The notes under the pieces were generated by a model. That model searched no databases. It saw only the letters and a list, made by a program, of their open reading frames with translations, and was not told the DNA's origin. A program made the translations under genes and the position numbers. Shown one piece after another: positions 1 through 7,105 of a stretch of DNA of 20,228 bases. The first letter of the stretch is position 1. Every line of letters starts with the position of its first letter. The stretch is from a virus: IMG/VR virus record IMGVR_UViG_3300033981_001727, positions 1 to 20,228 of that record. One strand, written 5' to 3'.

Positions 1-69
1 CTCACTTACAAAGCTGTTCGTTTTGAGCGAGCTTTATGGCATTTCGCTCCACAAATTGATCGAGGGGAT

Positions 70-273
70 CTAGGCGTTGTAGACCTCGGTGTGCCAAACG
101 ATGGCGCCCTCGGAGAGGAGGCGTTGGCGGATGTCAGCGGCCTCGTGGACGGGGCAGAGCAGGGTTTGGGCCCCGGCGAGGTTCCAGAACCAGATGCGGG
201 TGTAGGCGTGCTCGGGTGGTCGGGCCGGTTTCACGTCGCTGTCCTGCACACGAGCTCGGGGAACTGAGCTCAT
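70..273 (-). CDS. hypothetical protein, 67 aa, end of the structural block
   Basis: I do not recognise this protein. The frame is open further upstream, but that part runs inside the previous gene in another register and is Thr/Pro/Ser-rich like a shadow, so I use the ATG at 271-273, ten bases after the TGA of the preceding gene. The product is soluble-looking, with an aromatic patch (TRIWFWNLAG) and one Cys (LLCPVHEA). It would be co-transcribed with the head genes. No Shine-Dalgarno sequence is visible, as for most genes here. The gene is probably real because of its spacing and codon use, but no function can be given. Confidence 0.5.
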   Translation of the reverse strand: MSSVPRARVQDSDVKPARPPEHAYTRIWFWNLAGAQTLLCPVHEAADIRQRLLSEGAIVWHTEVYNA

Positions 274-283
274 TGTGTGGAGG

Positions 284-1138
284 TCAGCCCAGCGGTGTTC
301 CGAATGGGCGTTGGCGGGCGGGATCGATGTAGGTCGTGGCGTACTGGTGGATGTAGTTGTCGCGCCGATCAGGGAAGCGAGGCTTGCGGTAGCCGGGCTC
401 GTGTTTGCGGCGGAGCGCTTCAAGGGTCAGGTTGTGCCGGCGGATGCCACCGGGGATGCCGGTGTTCTTGAGAGCTTTCTTGGCCTCGTTGAACGCCTTG
501 GGGGTCAGGCGCATCGAGGGGTCGGGGGCGGTGGCTTTGTGGACGGCCTCGGTGACGGCGCGTTGCGCTGTGCGGCGAAGTGCAGCGGGGCTACCAAGGA
601 TCGCCTTGCGACTGCCCTTGAAGGTCAAGGCTGCAACGGCACCGGCGGTCAGGCCAGCGGCGATGGCTTTACCGGTGGGGAAGGCGCCGCGTTTGTGGCA
701 GGTCTTGCCTCGGGCGATGTGGCCCTGGCCGCAGGCTTGGCCATCGGCATCGCGGCGGCTGGTCTTGCCGGAGCACTTCCACTTCGCCCGGGACAAGCAG
801 AGCGGGGTGTTCTTCTCAGCGCCGGAGCAGTCGTAGCCCTCGGATTTCATGTCACCGAAGCTGCGGGCGCAGTAGCGGTCGCCTTTGTCAGTGCCAGGAG
901 CGATGCGGTAGCCCTTGGCGCCATAGCGGACCTTGTTCTTGCGGCCGGTCTCGGGGTTGGTGACGACCTTGGTGTACTTCTTGTCGTCCTCGGTGTCCTT
1001 CTGAGCGCGGGGCTTGGCTACGCCCGAGGAGGCGGGAACGCAGTTGGGCACCTCACGCTTGCCCTTGCGCTTCATCCCGACCTGGACGTAGCCCTTCCAG
1101 CAGGCGTCGATGCGGACGGTGGCCGGAGTCAGGGCCAT
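284..1138 (-). CDS. Cys-rich putative virion protein (CWKGY / C-x10-C module), 284 aa
   Basis: Probable minor structural protein. The N-terminus has a C-W-K-G-Y-V-Q-V-G motif followed by P-N-C-V-P (Cys 13 and 33), a pattern I remember from many marine phage and cyanophage virion proteins. A second Cys-bearing region at residues 85-125 contains Y-C-A-R-S and C-L-S-R-A-K-W-K-C-S-G. A third module at 136-147 has the form C-G-x-G-x-I-x2-G-x2-C. A small-residue hydrophobic stretch at about 157-174 could be a membrane-seeking helix, and the C-terminal half is basic. Start ATG at 1136-1138, three bases after the upstream stop (TGAGCCATG), so it is tightly coupled to the next Cys-module gene. Virion location is inferred from motifs and neighbours; the exact role is unknown. 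Confidence 0.6.
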   Translation of the reverse strand: MALTPATVRIDACWKGYVQVGMKRKGKREVPNCVPASSGVAKPRAQKDTEDDKKYTKVVTNPETGRKNKVRYGAKGYRIAPGTDKGDRYCARSFGDMKSEGYDCSGAEKNTPLCLSRAKWKCSGKTSRRDADGQACGQGHIARGKTCHKRGAFPTGKAIAAGLTAGAVAALTFKGSRKAILGSPAALRRTAQRAVTEAVHKATAPDPSMRLTPKAFNEAKKALKNTGIPGGIRRHNLTLEALRRKHEPGYRKPRFPDRRDNYIHQYATTYIDPARQRPFGTPLG

Positions 1139-1141
1139 GGC

Positions 1142-2131
1142 TCAGATGGCGAGTTGGTCGAGCTCGGGGGAGAAGCCGGCGGCGTAGACCGAGTCGCGGC
1201 GGCCGGGGCGGTTGTACATCCGCTCGAACTGTGATTTGGCTGTGCGATAGGTGACGTTGCTCTTGGCAGCGGCGGCGCGACCTACCAAATTTGAGACTCC
1301 CCGTTTAAGTCCTGCGGTCGATGGTTTAGGGACGCTGAGTCCTTTGGTGTAGCCACCCCCAAGCAGATGACCGGCTCCTATAGCTGTTGCTCCAGCTCCG
1401 ATTGTCTTCAGTCCTTCTTGTTGAAGCACCTTGTTTTTGGTTCGTGCTCCTTTTGCCGCAATACCCGCACCGGCTAAAGACGCAAATGCACCTTCGCGTT
1501 GCAGGGCTTTAGAGGCCCCGGCAAAGTTCCCACGCAGTGCATTGACTGCCACTTGTCCGTAGCTGAATGCAGTGCCAGCACCGCCGGCGATGATTGCTGC
1601 ATTCTCAAGCGCGCCACGGACGCGGCCACCTTTACCTTGAGGTGCTTGAGCTTTCTGCGCCGTGCCCTTGGTGCATTTTTCGCCCTCGGAGATCGAGCCG
1701 GCACCGCACTTGAGGTCCAGGCGCTCAGCGGCGTCGAGCCGAGAACGGATGTAGGCGCGGGAGCGGTGCTGGATGCCAAGATCGCAGGCCGCGAGGTACT
1801 CCTGCGGGCTCAGGGCATCGTTGCAGTCCATCTTTTTGGCGTAGCTGCCGTCCTTCATGGACTTGCCGCAGCTGCCGTCGCAGGAGGCTTTGCCCTTACG
1901 GCCCTTGCCCATGCATCCGCACTCGGCATCCATCGGGGCTTTGGTGTTCTTCGCGCCTTTGGCACTGCGCTTGCGGGAGTGAGGCTTGGCGCCGTCCATC
2001 TCTTCGGTGCCCATCTCCTCTTCCTCTTCGCCCTCGGGGTTGATTTCGATCTCGATGGAGGGCTTGCTCTTGTCGGCGCGGCCTTCGCGCAGACCCTTTT
2101 CGTAGGCGGCGGACTTCTTGGTGGCAGGCAT
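1142..2131 (-). CDS. Cys-rich putative virion protein with acidic N-terminus and glycine-rich hydrophobic core, 329 aa
   Basis: Probable minor structural protein, related in design to its downstream neighbour. Order: basic/acidic N-terminus with a Glu run at about 33-45; Cys cluster at 71-88 (C-G-C-M and C-D-G-S-C-G); a segment at 103-142 with three Cys; then a C-G-x-G-x-I-x2-G-x2-C-x-K-G module at 142-155. A long Gly/Ala-rich hydrophobic region follows (about 176-260) and could form one or more membrane-active helices. The bases coding for the Gly/Ala half (about 1260-1660) use more A/T-ending codons than the flanks, which suggests module exchange. The ATG at 2129-2131 is clear. Follows the head-morphogenesis gene after 52 bases. 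A virion or DNA-ejection role is inference only. Confidence 0.6.
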   Translation of the reverse strand: MPATKKSAAYEKGLREGRADKSKPSIEIEINPEGEEEEEMGTEEMDGAKPHSRKRSAKGAKNTKAPMDAECGCMGKGRKGKASCDGSCGKSMKDGSYAKKMDCNDALSPQEYLAACDLGIQHRSRAYIRSRLDAAERLDLKCGAGSISEGEKCTKGTAQKAQAPQGKGGRVRGALENAAIIAGGAGTAFSYGQVAVNALRGNFAGASKALQREGAFASLAGAGIAAKGARTKNKVLQQEGLKTIGAGATAIGAGHLLGGGYTKGLSVPKPSTAGLKRGVSNLVGRAAAAKSNVTYRTAKSQFERMYNRPGRRDSVYAAGFSPELDQLAI

Positions 2132-2183
2132 AGCGAGCAGGGCGCGTCCGCCCAGGCTGTATAAGCCAGGCTATGGAGGGCCG

Positions 2184-3083
2184 TTAGAGCGGAACCGGCG
2201 CGATCTGCTCGAAGACGGCGGCCTTGTTCAGGGCAACAGGCTCGATGCGCGTTGCTTCCAAAGCACGGGCTACATCGCGCTGATGCGATTTCTGCATAGC
2301 TGCGTAGTCCGGGTCGAGGCTGTCGGCCTCGTTTGTCCAAGGGGCGAGGTAACAGCGGCAGCGCGGGTGCAGGGGGACGCGGATCTCTGGGCGGCGATAG
2401 ATCTGGCCCGCTCTCGGGGCGCAATAGGCGCAGCTGCGGTCATCCGCCGTGGCGTAGTACATCACCAGATCGATGCCCTGGGCGGCGTAGTACGTGTTGG
2501 AGGCGTCGTTGTAGGCCCGCAGGCTTTCGGTGCGGACGATGACGTCGGCGCGGGATTTCACAACGCCGAGGCGAGAGCGCATGTCGTGGACGATGGCGTC
2601 GGTAGCGCGGCCTTCGACGATGCCCTGGGTGACGATCTCGGCAGCGCTGCTGGCGAAGGTCTCACCGTGTTTGCGTAGGAAGCCCCGGGCCTGGGCGGCG
2701 GAGGCGAAGGCGGCTTCGATGGGGATGGTTGCGTCGACGCGGGGGCCGGTTTGCACCAGGCCGGTGAGCTCGTCGGCGACGGTCAGGCCGTAGCGGCTCG
2801 CTGTTTGGACAAGGTTGCGGAAGATCCGGTCGTAGGCGTCGACGCGGTCGGGGCGGTAGGCCGGGACCAGTTGCCGGAACTCTTGGAGAAGGGCCAGGTT
2901 GCGCTGCGTGGGGTCAGCGGCTCCGGTACGCATGTGGATGCAAGCGCGGCGGACGAGGTTGTTGAAGCTGGTGTCGAGGACGCGGTTGAGCAGGCGCAGC
3001 GTGCCGTCCTCGGCTGTGCGCAGGGCCTGGTTGTAGCGCTCAACGACGTCCACGATTGCGCCCTGCGCTGCTGCCCCGAGCAC
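2184..3083 (-). CDS. phage head morphogenesis protein, SPP1 gp7 / Mu F family
   Basis: Minor head protein of the Phage_Mu_F (PF04233) family, which acts at the portal vertex during head assembly. The diagnostic C-terminal block is intact: V-R-T-E-S at about 183-187, a D-D-R-S-C-x2-C centre (Cys 218 and 221), a G-x-x-Y, then P-L-H-P-R-C-R-C (about 237-244). The N-terminal 140 residues are helical-looking, as usual. The longest start is a GTG at 3081-3083, overlapping the upstream gene by 44 bases; a GTG at 3051-3053 would reduce this to 14. The order portal, then one gene, then this protein fits the common portal/gp7 arrangement. Product assignment is firm, start less so. Confidence 0.88.
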   Translation of the reverse strand: MLGAAAQGAIVDVVERYNQALRTAEDGTLRLLNRVLDTSFNNLVRRACIHMRTGAADPTQRNLALLQEFRQLVPAYRPDRVDAYDRIFRNLVQTASRYGLTVADELTGLVQTGPRVDATIPIEAAFASAAQARGFLRKHGETFASSAAEIVTQGIVEGRATDAIVHDMRSRLGVVKSRADVIVRTESLRAYNDASNTYYAAQGIDLVMYYATADDRSCAYCAPRAGQIYRRPEIRVPLHPRCRCYLAPWTNEADSLDPDYAAMQKSHQRDVARALEATRIEPVALNKAAVFEQIAPVPL

Positions 3084-4635
3084 GACGAATGCCGGTGAAG
3101 CCGAACTCGGTGCGGAGCACCTCGAACGCTTCGGCAGGACCGATGCGGCGTCCAGTCAACTCAGTGGCCGCCTGAGTTGCGAGGCGGTCGGTTACGGAGT
3201 AGGTGCTGCCCCGCGTGCCGACAACACGGGTGGCGTAGAAAGCGCTGCTGATCAGTTCGCTATGCCCCTCGCCAGCGATGCGGGCGCCGAGGCCCAGTTG
3301 ATTGGAGAGGTAGCGTCCACGAACGGTATCGGCAGTTTTGATCAGCTCACTAAGCCCAGCAGCTCGCTGCTCTTTGGTGATGGTGGGAGCACCAGCACTG
3401 TTGGAGAAAATACTTCCAAGCTCCTTGTAATAGGAGTCAAAGCCTTTGACGGTGGCGCTGTAGAGCCGATCAGTGGTGCCCTTGGGCGTACTTTTCATGA
3501 CGGCGCTCAGGTGTTTCTGCACGTCCTCGGTCATTTGAGTGCCATAGCCACCTGCCCGAGCCAGGCGCGTTGTGAAATCAGTGATTTCGTCATCGGTCAG
3601 GGCCTTTTTACCAATCCCGAAGCCCTGTTGTTTGGCCAGAGCGGTCAGGCTCTGCTTCTCCTCGGTGAAGTAATTCGTTAGCGCCCTTTTGATCGAGGAC
3701 GTGTCCTTGGCATCGGCAGTCGAAAAACTGAACTGACGCTGGAGAAAGCTCTGAGCTGAGGCTTCAGCGAAGACGTTTTCCTTGTTCCGGCCGACATTGG
3801 CATTCCAGAAAGCAGCGCGATGTCGTGCTGCCCACTCAGCGTGGTTATTGGAAGGGCTGTTGTTGACGGTGTTGAGCGCGCTCGAAAGGGCGCTGTGGGC
3901 ATTGCGGTGCGTTGAGGTCAGGGGTGTATCCGCCAGCCCTGCGGGGTTGAGATCTCGAAGCCGCTCGACCTGAGAAGTCGGTCCCCAGTTGGTGGAACGC
4001 GCAATCTGGAAGGCGTTTTGATCGCGGAAACCCGAGGCCGCAGCTTGAACTGCTTGGCGGCGAGGACCGAGGATGGGAACGGCGCCCAAAACGCGCTCGA
4101 CGCCATCGTCAATGGCGGTTTTGACGTTTCGGCCAAACGTGGTGCGCAGGAACGTGGGGTTGTTGATGCCTTTTCGGAAGGCGTAGCCAAGGCTTGCGAC
4201 ACCGAGCACAGCGCCAATCGCAGCACCATGCTTTTCCAGGTTTTGGCGCAACTGTTTTTTCTGCTCCAGATTGTTGCCGGGCACGAGCTTTACGACACCG
4301 CGCTCGATGGCGCCACGGCCTCGCTGAACTCGGGCTGGATTGCCCTGCAACACACCACGACGAACTTCGGTCAGGCCGCGTTGGACAGAGGCGGCACCCT
4401 TCAGAGGGTCAAAGCTGTGAACACGGAGTTCTGAATTGGTGCCCTGCCCTTTGAGACGGCAATCCCAGTTCGGAGGGATGCAGCGCCCACCACATTTGAC
4501 ATTGGGAGGCAAGCACTGAACATTGCGGCGATTGGTTTTGCCAGTGCCAGTCGCTGCAAACCCTCGCAGGTCGTTGCGCTGCTGCGCTGCCAGGTAAGCC
4601 GCGGTGCGGATGGTGGATTGCTCTTGGCTGTCCAT
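3040..4635 (-). CDS. large putative virion protein with duplicated C-x-P-P-N-x-x-C module, 531 aa
   Basis: Not recognised as a named family. A TTG lies slightly upstream, but the ATG at 4633-4635 forms TGATG with the portal stop, so I take it as the start. Near the N-terminus (residues 41-59) two near-identical octets, CLPPNVKC and CIPPNWDC, are separated by three residues, giving four Cys likely to bind metal or form disulfides. A Gly/Ala-rich hydrophobic stretch (about 137-152) follows, then about 370 residues of mixed, largely helical sequence and a very basic C-terminal tail. Codon use is less GC-biased than in the portal gene. Its place between portal and the gp7-like protein suggests a head-vertex or ejected protein; this is inference. 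Confidence 0.6.
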   Translation of the reverse strand: MDSQEQSTIRTAAYLAAQQRNDLRGFAATGTGKTNRRNVQCLPPNVKCGGRCIPPNWDCRLKGQGTNSELRVHSFDPLKGAASVQRGLTEVRRGVLQGNPARVQRGRGAIERGVVKLVPGNNLEQKKQLRQNLEKHGAAIGAVLGVASLGYAFRKGINNPTFLRTTFGRNVKTAIDDGVERVLGAVPILGPRRQAVQAAASGFRDQNAFQIARSTNWGPTSQVERLRDLNPAGLADTPLTSTHRNAHSALSSALNTVNNSPSNNHAEWAARHRAAFWNANVGRNKENVFAEASAQSFLQRQFSFSTADAKDTSSIKRALTNYFTEEKQSLTALAKQQGFGIGKKALTDDEITDFTTRLARAGGYGTQMTEDVQKHLSAVMKSTPKGTTDRLYSATVKGFDSYYKELGSIFSNSAGAPTITKEQRAAGLSELIKTADTVRGRYLSNQLGLGARIAGEGHSELISSAFYATRVVGTRGSTYSVTDRLATQAATELTGRRIGPAEAFEVLRTEFGFTGIRRARGSSAGRNRGRR

Positions 4636-6467
4636 CAGTACGCCTCCCAACCGGCACGAAGTGCTTCGAGTTCGCCCTCGGGGACAGGGGAGAGCCCTGC
4701 CACAGTCTGCCGAGGGAAGAAAGTCGCCACGGCGCTGCGGGCGGCGCGCATTGAGGCGAAGCCGGTGGCGTAGGGCCCGTCGACGAGGGCGCCGTCGCAG
4801 GCGAAGCGGGCTCGGTAGAGCTTGTAGGCCCGGGTGCGATTGGGCCCGAAGATCATCAGCGGGGCCGAGCTGCTGGCATCGGTGCGCTGGCCATCGGGAC
4901 CGACGAGGTAACCAGCGCGGATGTCACCGCTGCGGTGCGTTACGTGGATACGTAGGCCCTGGGCTTCGTAGCGGTCGAAGGCGTCGGTCTTGGCGGTTGG
5001 GCTGGGTTGCGGGGCGTCGTCCTCGGGTTCTTCGGGGTCTTCCTGTTCAGCAGCGGGCTGCTCGGGCGGGACGAGAGCGGCCTGAGCCTGCGCCTCGTAG
5101 CCCATCATCTGGCTCTGGAACTGGGCGTCCGTGGTCGCGATCAGCTGCTCGGTGACCGCCGGGTTGAGCGTCGTCTCCAGGGTGTATTCGGTACCGCCGA
5201 AACGGGCTTCGCGCACTTCCAGCGGGTTCAGCACACCGAGGTTGATGTACTGGGCGTCGACCTGGGCCATTTGCAGGCGCAGGGCGGCGTCCTCGGCTTC
5301 GGTCTGCGTGAAGACGTTGGGGAAGTGGACCGTCCAGGAACGCGGGGCACGGCCTCGGGTGGGACCTTCCTTGGAGAGGAAGATGTACTGGAAGACTTCG
5401 GTGATCGGGGTGCGGCAGTAGACCTCCTGCCACTGCTCGACCAGGGAGGCCCAGACCCGCTCCTCGAAGCGACCCTCTTTGCCGAGGCCACCGGGGGAGT
5501 CGCCCATCAGGATCGAGGCCGGCCAGCCAGTGGCGGCTTGGAGGTCCTTGATGAAGGGATCCGTGGCGGAGGCGATGTTGCTCAGGGCGCGGTTGAGGAA
5601 CTGCAGGTCCTCTTCCACGTCGACGACCATGCCGCCGTAGACGGAGCGGCTGAGGCTGTTGGCTTCGAGGCGTTTGCGCAGATCGCCCTCGTTGCCGGAA
5701 GCGATGCGCTGGAACAGACCGGGGATCTTGTGGACGAACAGGTCGGCGTCCGTCGTCATCGACTCCAGGCCGGCCATTGCCGACTCGTAGCGCTTGTACG
5801 CCTCCCAGATCAGCTGGAGGACGGATTGGCCCCAGCCGGTGTTGCGGACGCGGACGTTCCAGGGCAGGTACAGGCCGTCGAAGCGGGCGATCCGGCTGCT
5901 GTGGATGCGGACGTTGACGTAGGAGCCCTGCTGGTCGGGGGTCAGGCGCTGGCTGGTGGTGATCCGGTAGTGCGAGGGCTTCGAGTAATCGGTGATCGAG
6001 AAGTCCTCGGGGATCAGCTCGTGACGGGATAGGGGCACGTAGCCACGGATGGCGCGGATGCGCTCAGGCTCGACAGGCTCGGCTGGGTCAAGGCCGTCGT
6101 CGATCAGCAGGACCAGGCCGGCGCCACCGTAGAGACGCTGGAGCTTGACGACCTCGGCCAGGGCGTGGTGAAACTGCGTCGCCTTCAGGAACTCTTCGAA
6201 CCCGGCGATCAGATCGTTGGCGTTGGCCTCGTCATCGGTGCCGAGGGTGATCGTGGGGTGGTGCCGGAGGATCTCGTCGCCGATGGCGTCGACGTAGCGG
6301 CGAGGGATTCCGTGGCTGTAGAGAGCTTCAAGTTCTGCTTCTCCAAGGAAAGCCTTTGCGCCTATAGCCGTAGAAACTGTCTTGTCTCTCGAAGGAACTC
6401 CCATTCCAGTGAGAATGTTTACGAGTGCCCCGTCGTTCCGGAACTCTTCAGTAGCTGCGTTGGCCAC
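4635..6467 (-). CDS. phage portal protein, DUF1073 family, with C-terminal extension
   Basis: Portal: the dodecameric ring through which TerL pumps DNA into the head. The first roughly 440 residues match what I know of the DUF1073 portal family (PF06381): a D-E-x-L-R-x-H-P segment near the start, Y-G-G-A-G-L-V-L-L at about 114-122, the W-G-Q-S-V-L core, and the long T-G-W-P-A-S-I-L-M-G-D-S-P-G-G block followed by the E-R-V-W stem region. A Pro/Glu/Asp-rich linker (about 465-490) leads to an extra C-terminal domain of about 115 residues that I do not recognise. The start is a GTG at 6465-6467 without a good ribosome site. The first 50 or so codons are noticeably richer in A/T than the rest. 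Stop overlaps the next ATG (TGATG). Confidence 0.88.
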   Translation of the reverse strand: MANAATEEFRNDGALVNILTGMGVPSRDKTVSTAIGAKAFLGEAELEALYSHGIPRRYVDAIGDEILRHHPTITLGTDDEANANDLIAGFEEFLKATQFHHALAEVVKLQRLYGGAGLVLLIDDGLDPAEPVEPERIRAIRGYVPLSRHELIPEDFSITDYSKPSHYRITTSQRLTPDQQGSYVNVRIHSSRIARFDGLYLPWNVRVRNTGWGQSVLQLIWEAYKRYESAMAGLESMTTDADLFVHKIPGLFQRIASGNEGDLRKRLEANSLSRSVYGGMVVDVEEDLQFLNRALSNIASATDPFIKDLQAATGWPASILMGDSPGGLGKEGRFEERVWASLVEQWQEVYCRTPITEVFQYIFLSKEGPTRGRAPRSWTVHFPNVFTQTEAEDAALRLQMAQVDAQYINLGVLNPLEVREARFGGTEYTLETTLNPAVTEQLIATTDAQFQSQMMGYEAQAQAALVPPEQPAAEQEDPEEPEDDAPQPSPTAKTDAFDRYEAQGLRIHVTHRSGDIRAGYLVGPDGQRTDASSSAPLMIFGPNRTRAYKLYRARFACDGALVDGPYATGFASMRAARSAVATFFPRQTVAGLSPVPEGELEALRAGWEAY

Positions 6468-6701
6468 GACGGTGAAAGCGTGGGAGTTCAGTTCAAATTT
6501 TATGGAGGGAAATCTAAACCTTTTCGAATTGGCGAAGATTCAGCTTTTTGGAGCAAGAATTTAGATTGGCAAGGCGACAATTTGATGTTTTGGCCCAACA
6601 ATTTAGAATTTCTGCCGATAATTCAGCTTTTAGGCGCAAAGTCTGCGGGGTAAGGGTCCGCGCTCGGGGGTTCGTAGCCTGGGATAGCAGCCTTGCGCGG
6701 C
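6468..6701. other. AT-rich intergenic region between portal start and HNH gene
   Basis: About 230 bases between the start of the leftward portal gene and the start of the rightward HNH gene. It is much richer in A/T than its surroundings and carries the 21-bp repeat array described separately. Frames remain partly open through it because the repeat length is a multiple of three, but neither strand gives a convincing protein. Promoters for both flanking genes probably lie here; I could not fix their positions. Confidence 0.5.
6537..6640. repeat. iteron-like array, about five 21-bp direct repeats
   Basis: The core AATTYAG-like heptamer starts at 6537 (GATTCAG), 6558 (AATTTAG), 6579 (AATTTGA), 6600 (AATTTAG) and 6620 (AATTCAG), a spacing of 21, 21, 21 and 20. 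Between cores lies a degenerate TTTTGGCNCAA block. Two helical turns per unit places all copies on one face of the DNA. The position beside the packaging genes and an HNH nuclease allows a terminase recognition/cos-pac site, a replication origin or an activator site; the sequence alone does not decide. Confidence 0.6.
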
Positions 6702-7028
6702 ATGTTGGACCATCACATCGATGGATCCCTCCTTTGCTCAAAGCGCACGGCCAAGCTGAGATTTCGACAGGGGATCCTGGATTCCTGGGGTGGGGCGTGC
6801 GCGTATTGCGGCGCTCCGGCTGGGACGTTGGATCATGTCCGTGCTCGGAGGCGCGGGGGCGCTTCGGTGCAGCGGAATCTCGTCGCGGCATGCGCCTGCT
6901 GTAACCGGGCCAAGGGCTCGGAGGAGTGGACTTGCTGGTTCCGCAGTCAGGTGTTTTGGGACAGCACGCGGGAACAGCGGATCTGGTGGTGGACGCAGGG
7001 GCCGATGGAGTTACCCGTCAGCGCTTAG
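6702..7028 (+). CDS. HNH endonuclease
   Basis: Small HNH nuclease and the only confident plus-strand gene. Zinc-binding Cys pairs sit at 33/36 (C-A-Y-C-G) and 64/67 (C-A-C-C-N); between them are the catalytic D-H (44-45) and the N of N-L-V at about 59, followed by N-R-A-K-G-S. The C-terminus is rich in Trp. Start ATG at 6702-6704; an in-frame TTG at 6693 would add three residues. At 108 aa it is typical of free-standing phage HNH proteins, which in cos-type phages are often next to terminase and assist cleavage of packaged DNA. It could instead be a selfish homing-type nuclease, since it interrupts an otherwise one-directional block. Confidence 0.85.
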   Translation: MLDHHIDGSLLCSKRTAKLRFRQGILDSWGGACAYCGAPAGTLDHVRARRRGGASVQRNLVAACACCNRAKGSEEWTCWFRSQVFWDSTREQRIWWWTQGPMELPVSA

Positions 7029-7105
7029 GTCGTTGAGCAACGCGAAGTTACCGATGATCCGCACCGCGGCCTCTTTGTAGGCGCTTGCGGTAGTAGCTCG
7101 GCATC

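Noticed and set aside
1-69. Short inverted repeat AAAGCT/AGCTTT and possible start of a further gene at the left edge
   Set aside because: The 6-bp arms with a 14-base loop lack a T-tract, and all minus-strand frames close within the 69 bases.
275-1234. Long plus-strand ORF opposite the 284-aa gene
   Set aside because: It is the antisense mirror of a GC-rich gene: Gly/Ala/Val-rich composition without recognisable motifs, while the minus strand has clear Cys motifs.
5007-6032. Plus-strand ORF of 341 codons opposite portal
   Set aside because: Antisense of the DUF1073 portal; composition (Val/Asp/Gly/Leu-rich) is typical of a shadow frame.
6514-6891. Minus-strand ORF across the HNH gene and the repeat array, with heptad-like repeats in its last 40 residues
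   Set aside because: Its first two-thirds are the antisense of a good HNH gene; the heptad look follows from the 21-bp DNA repeat, which keeps several frames open.
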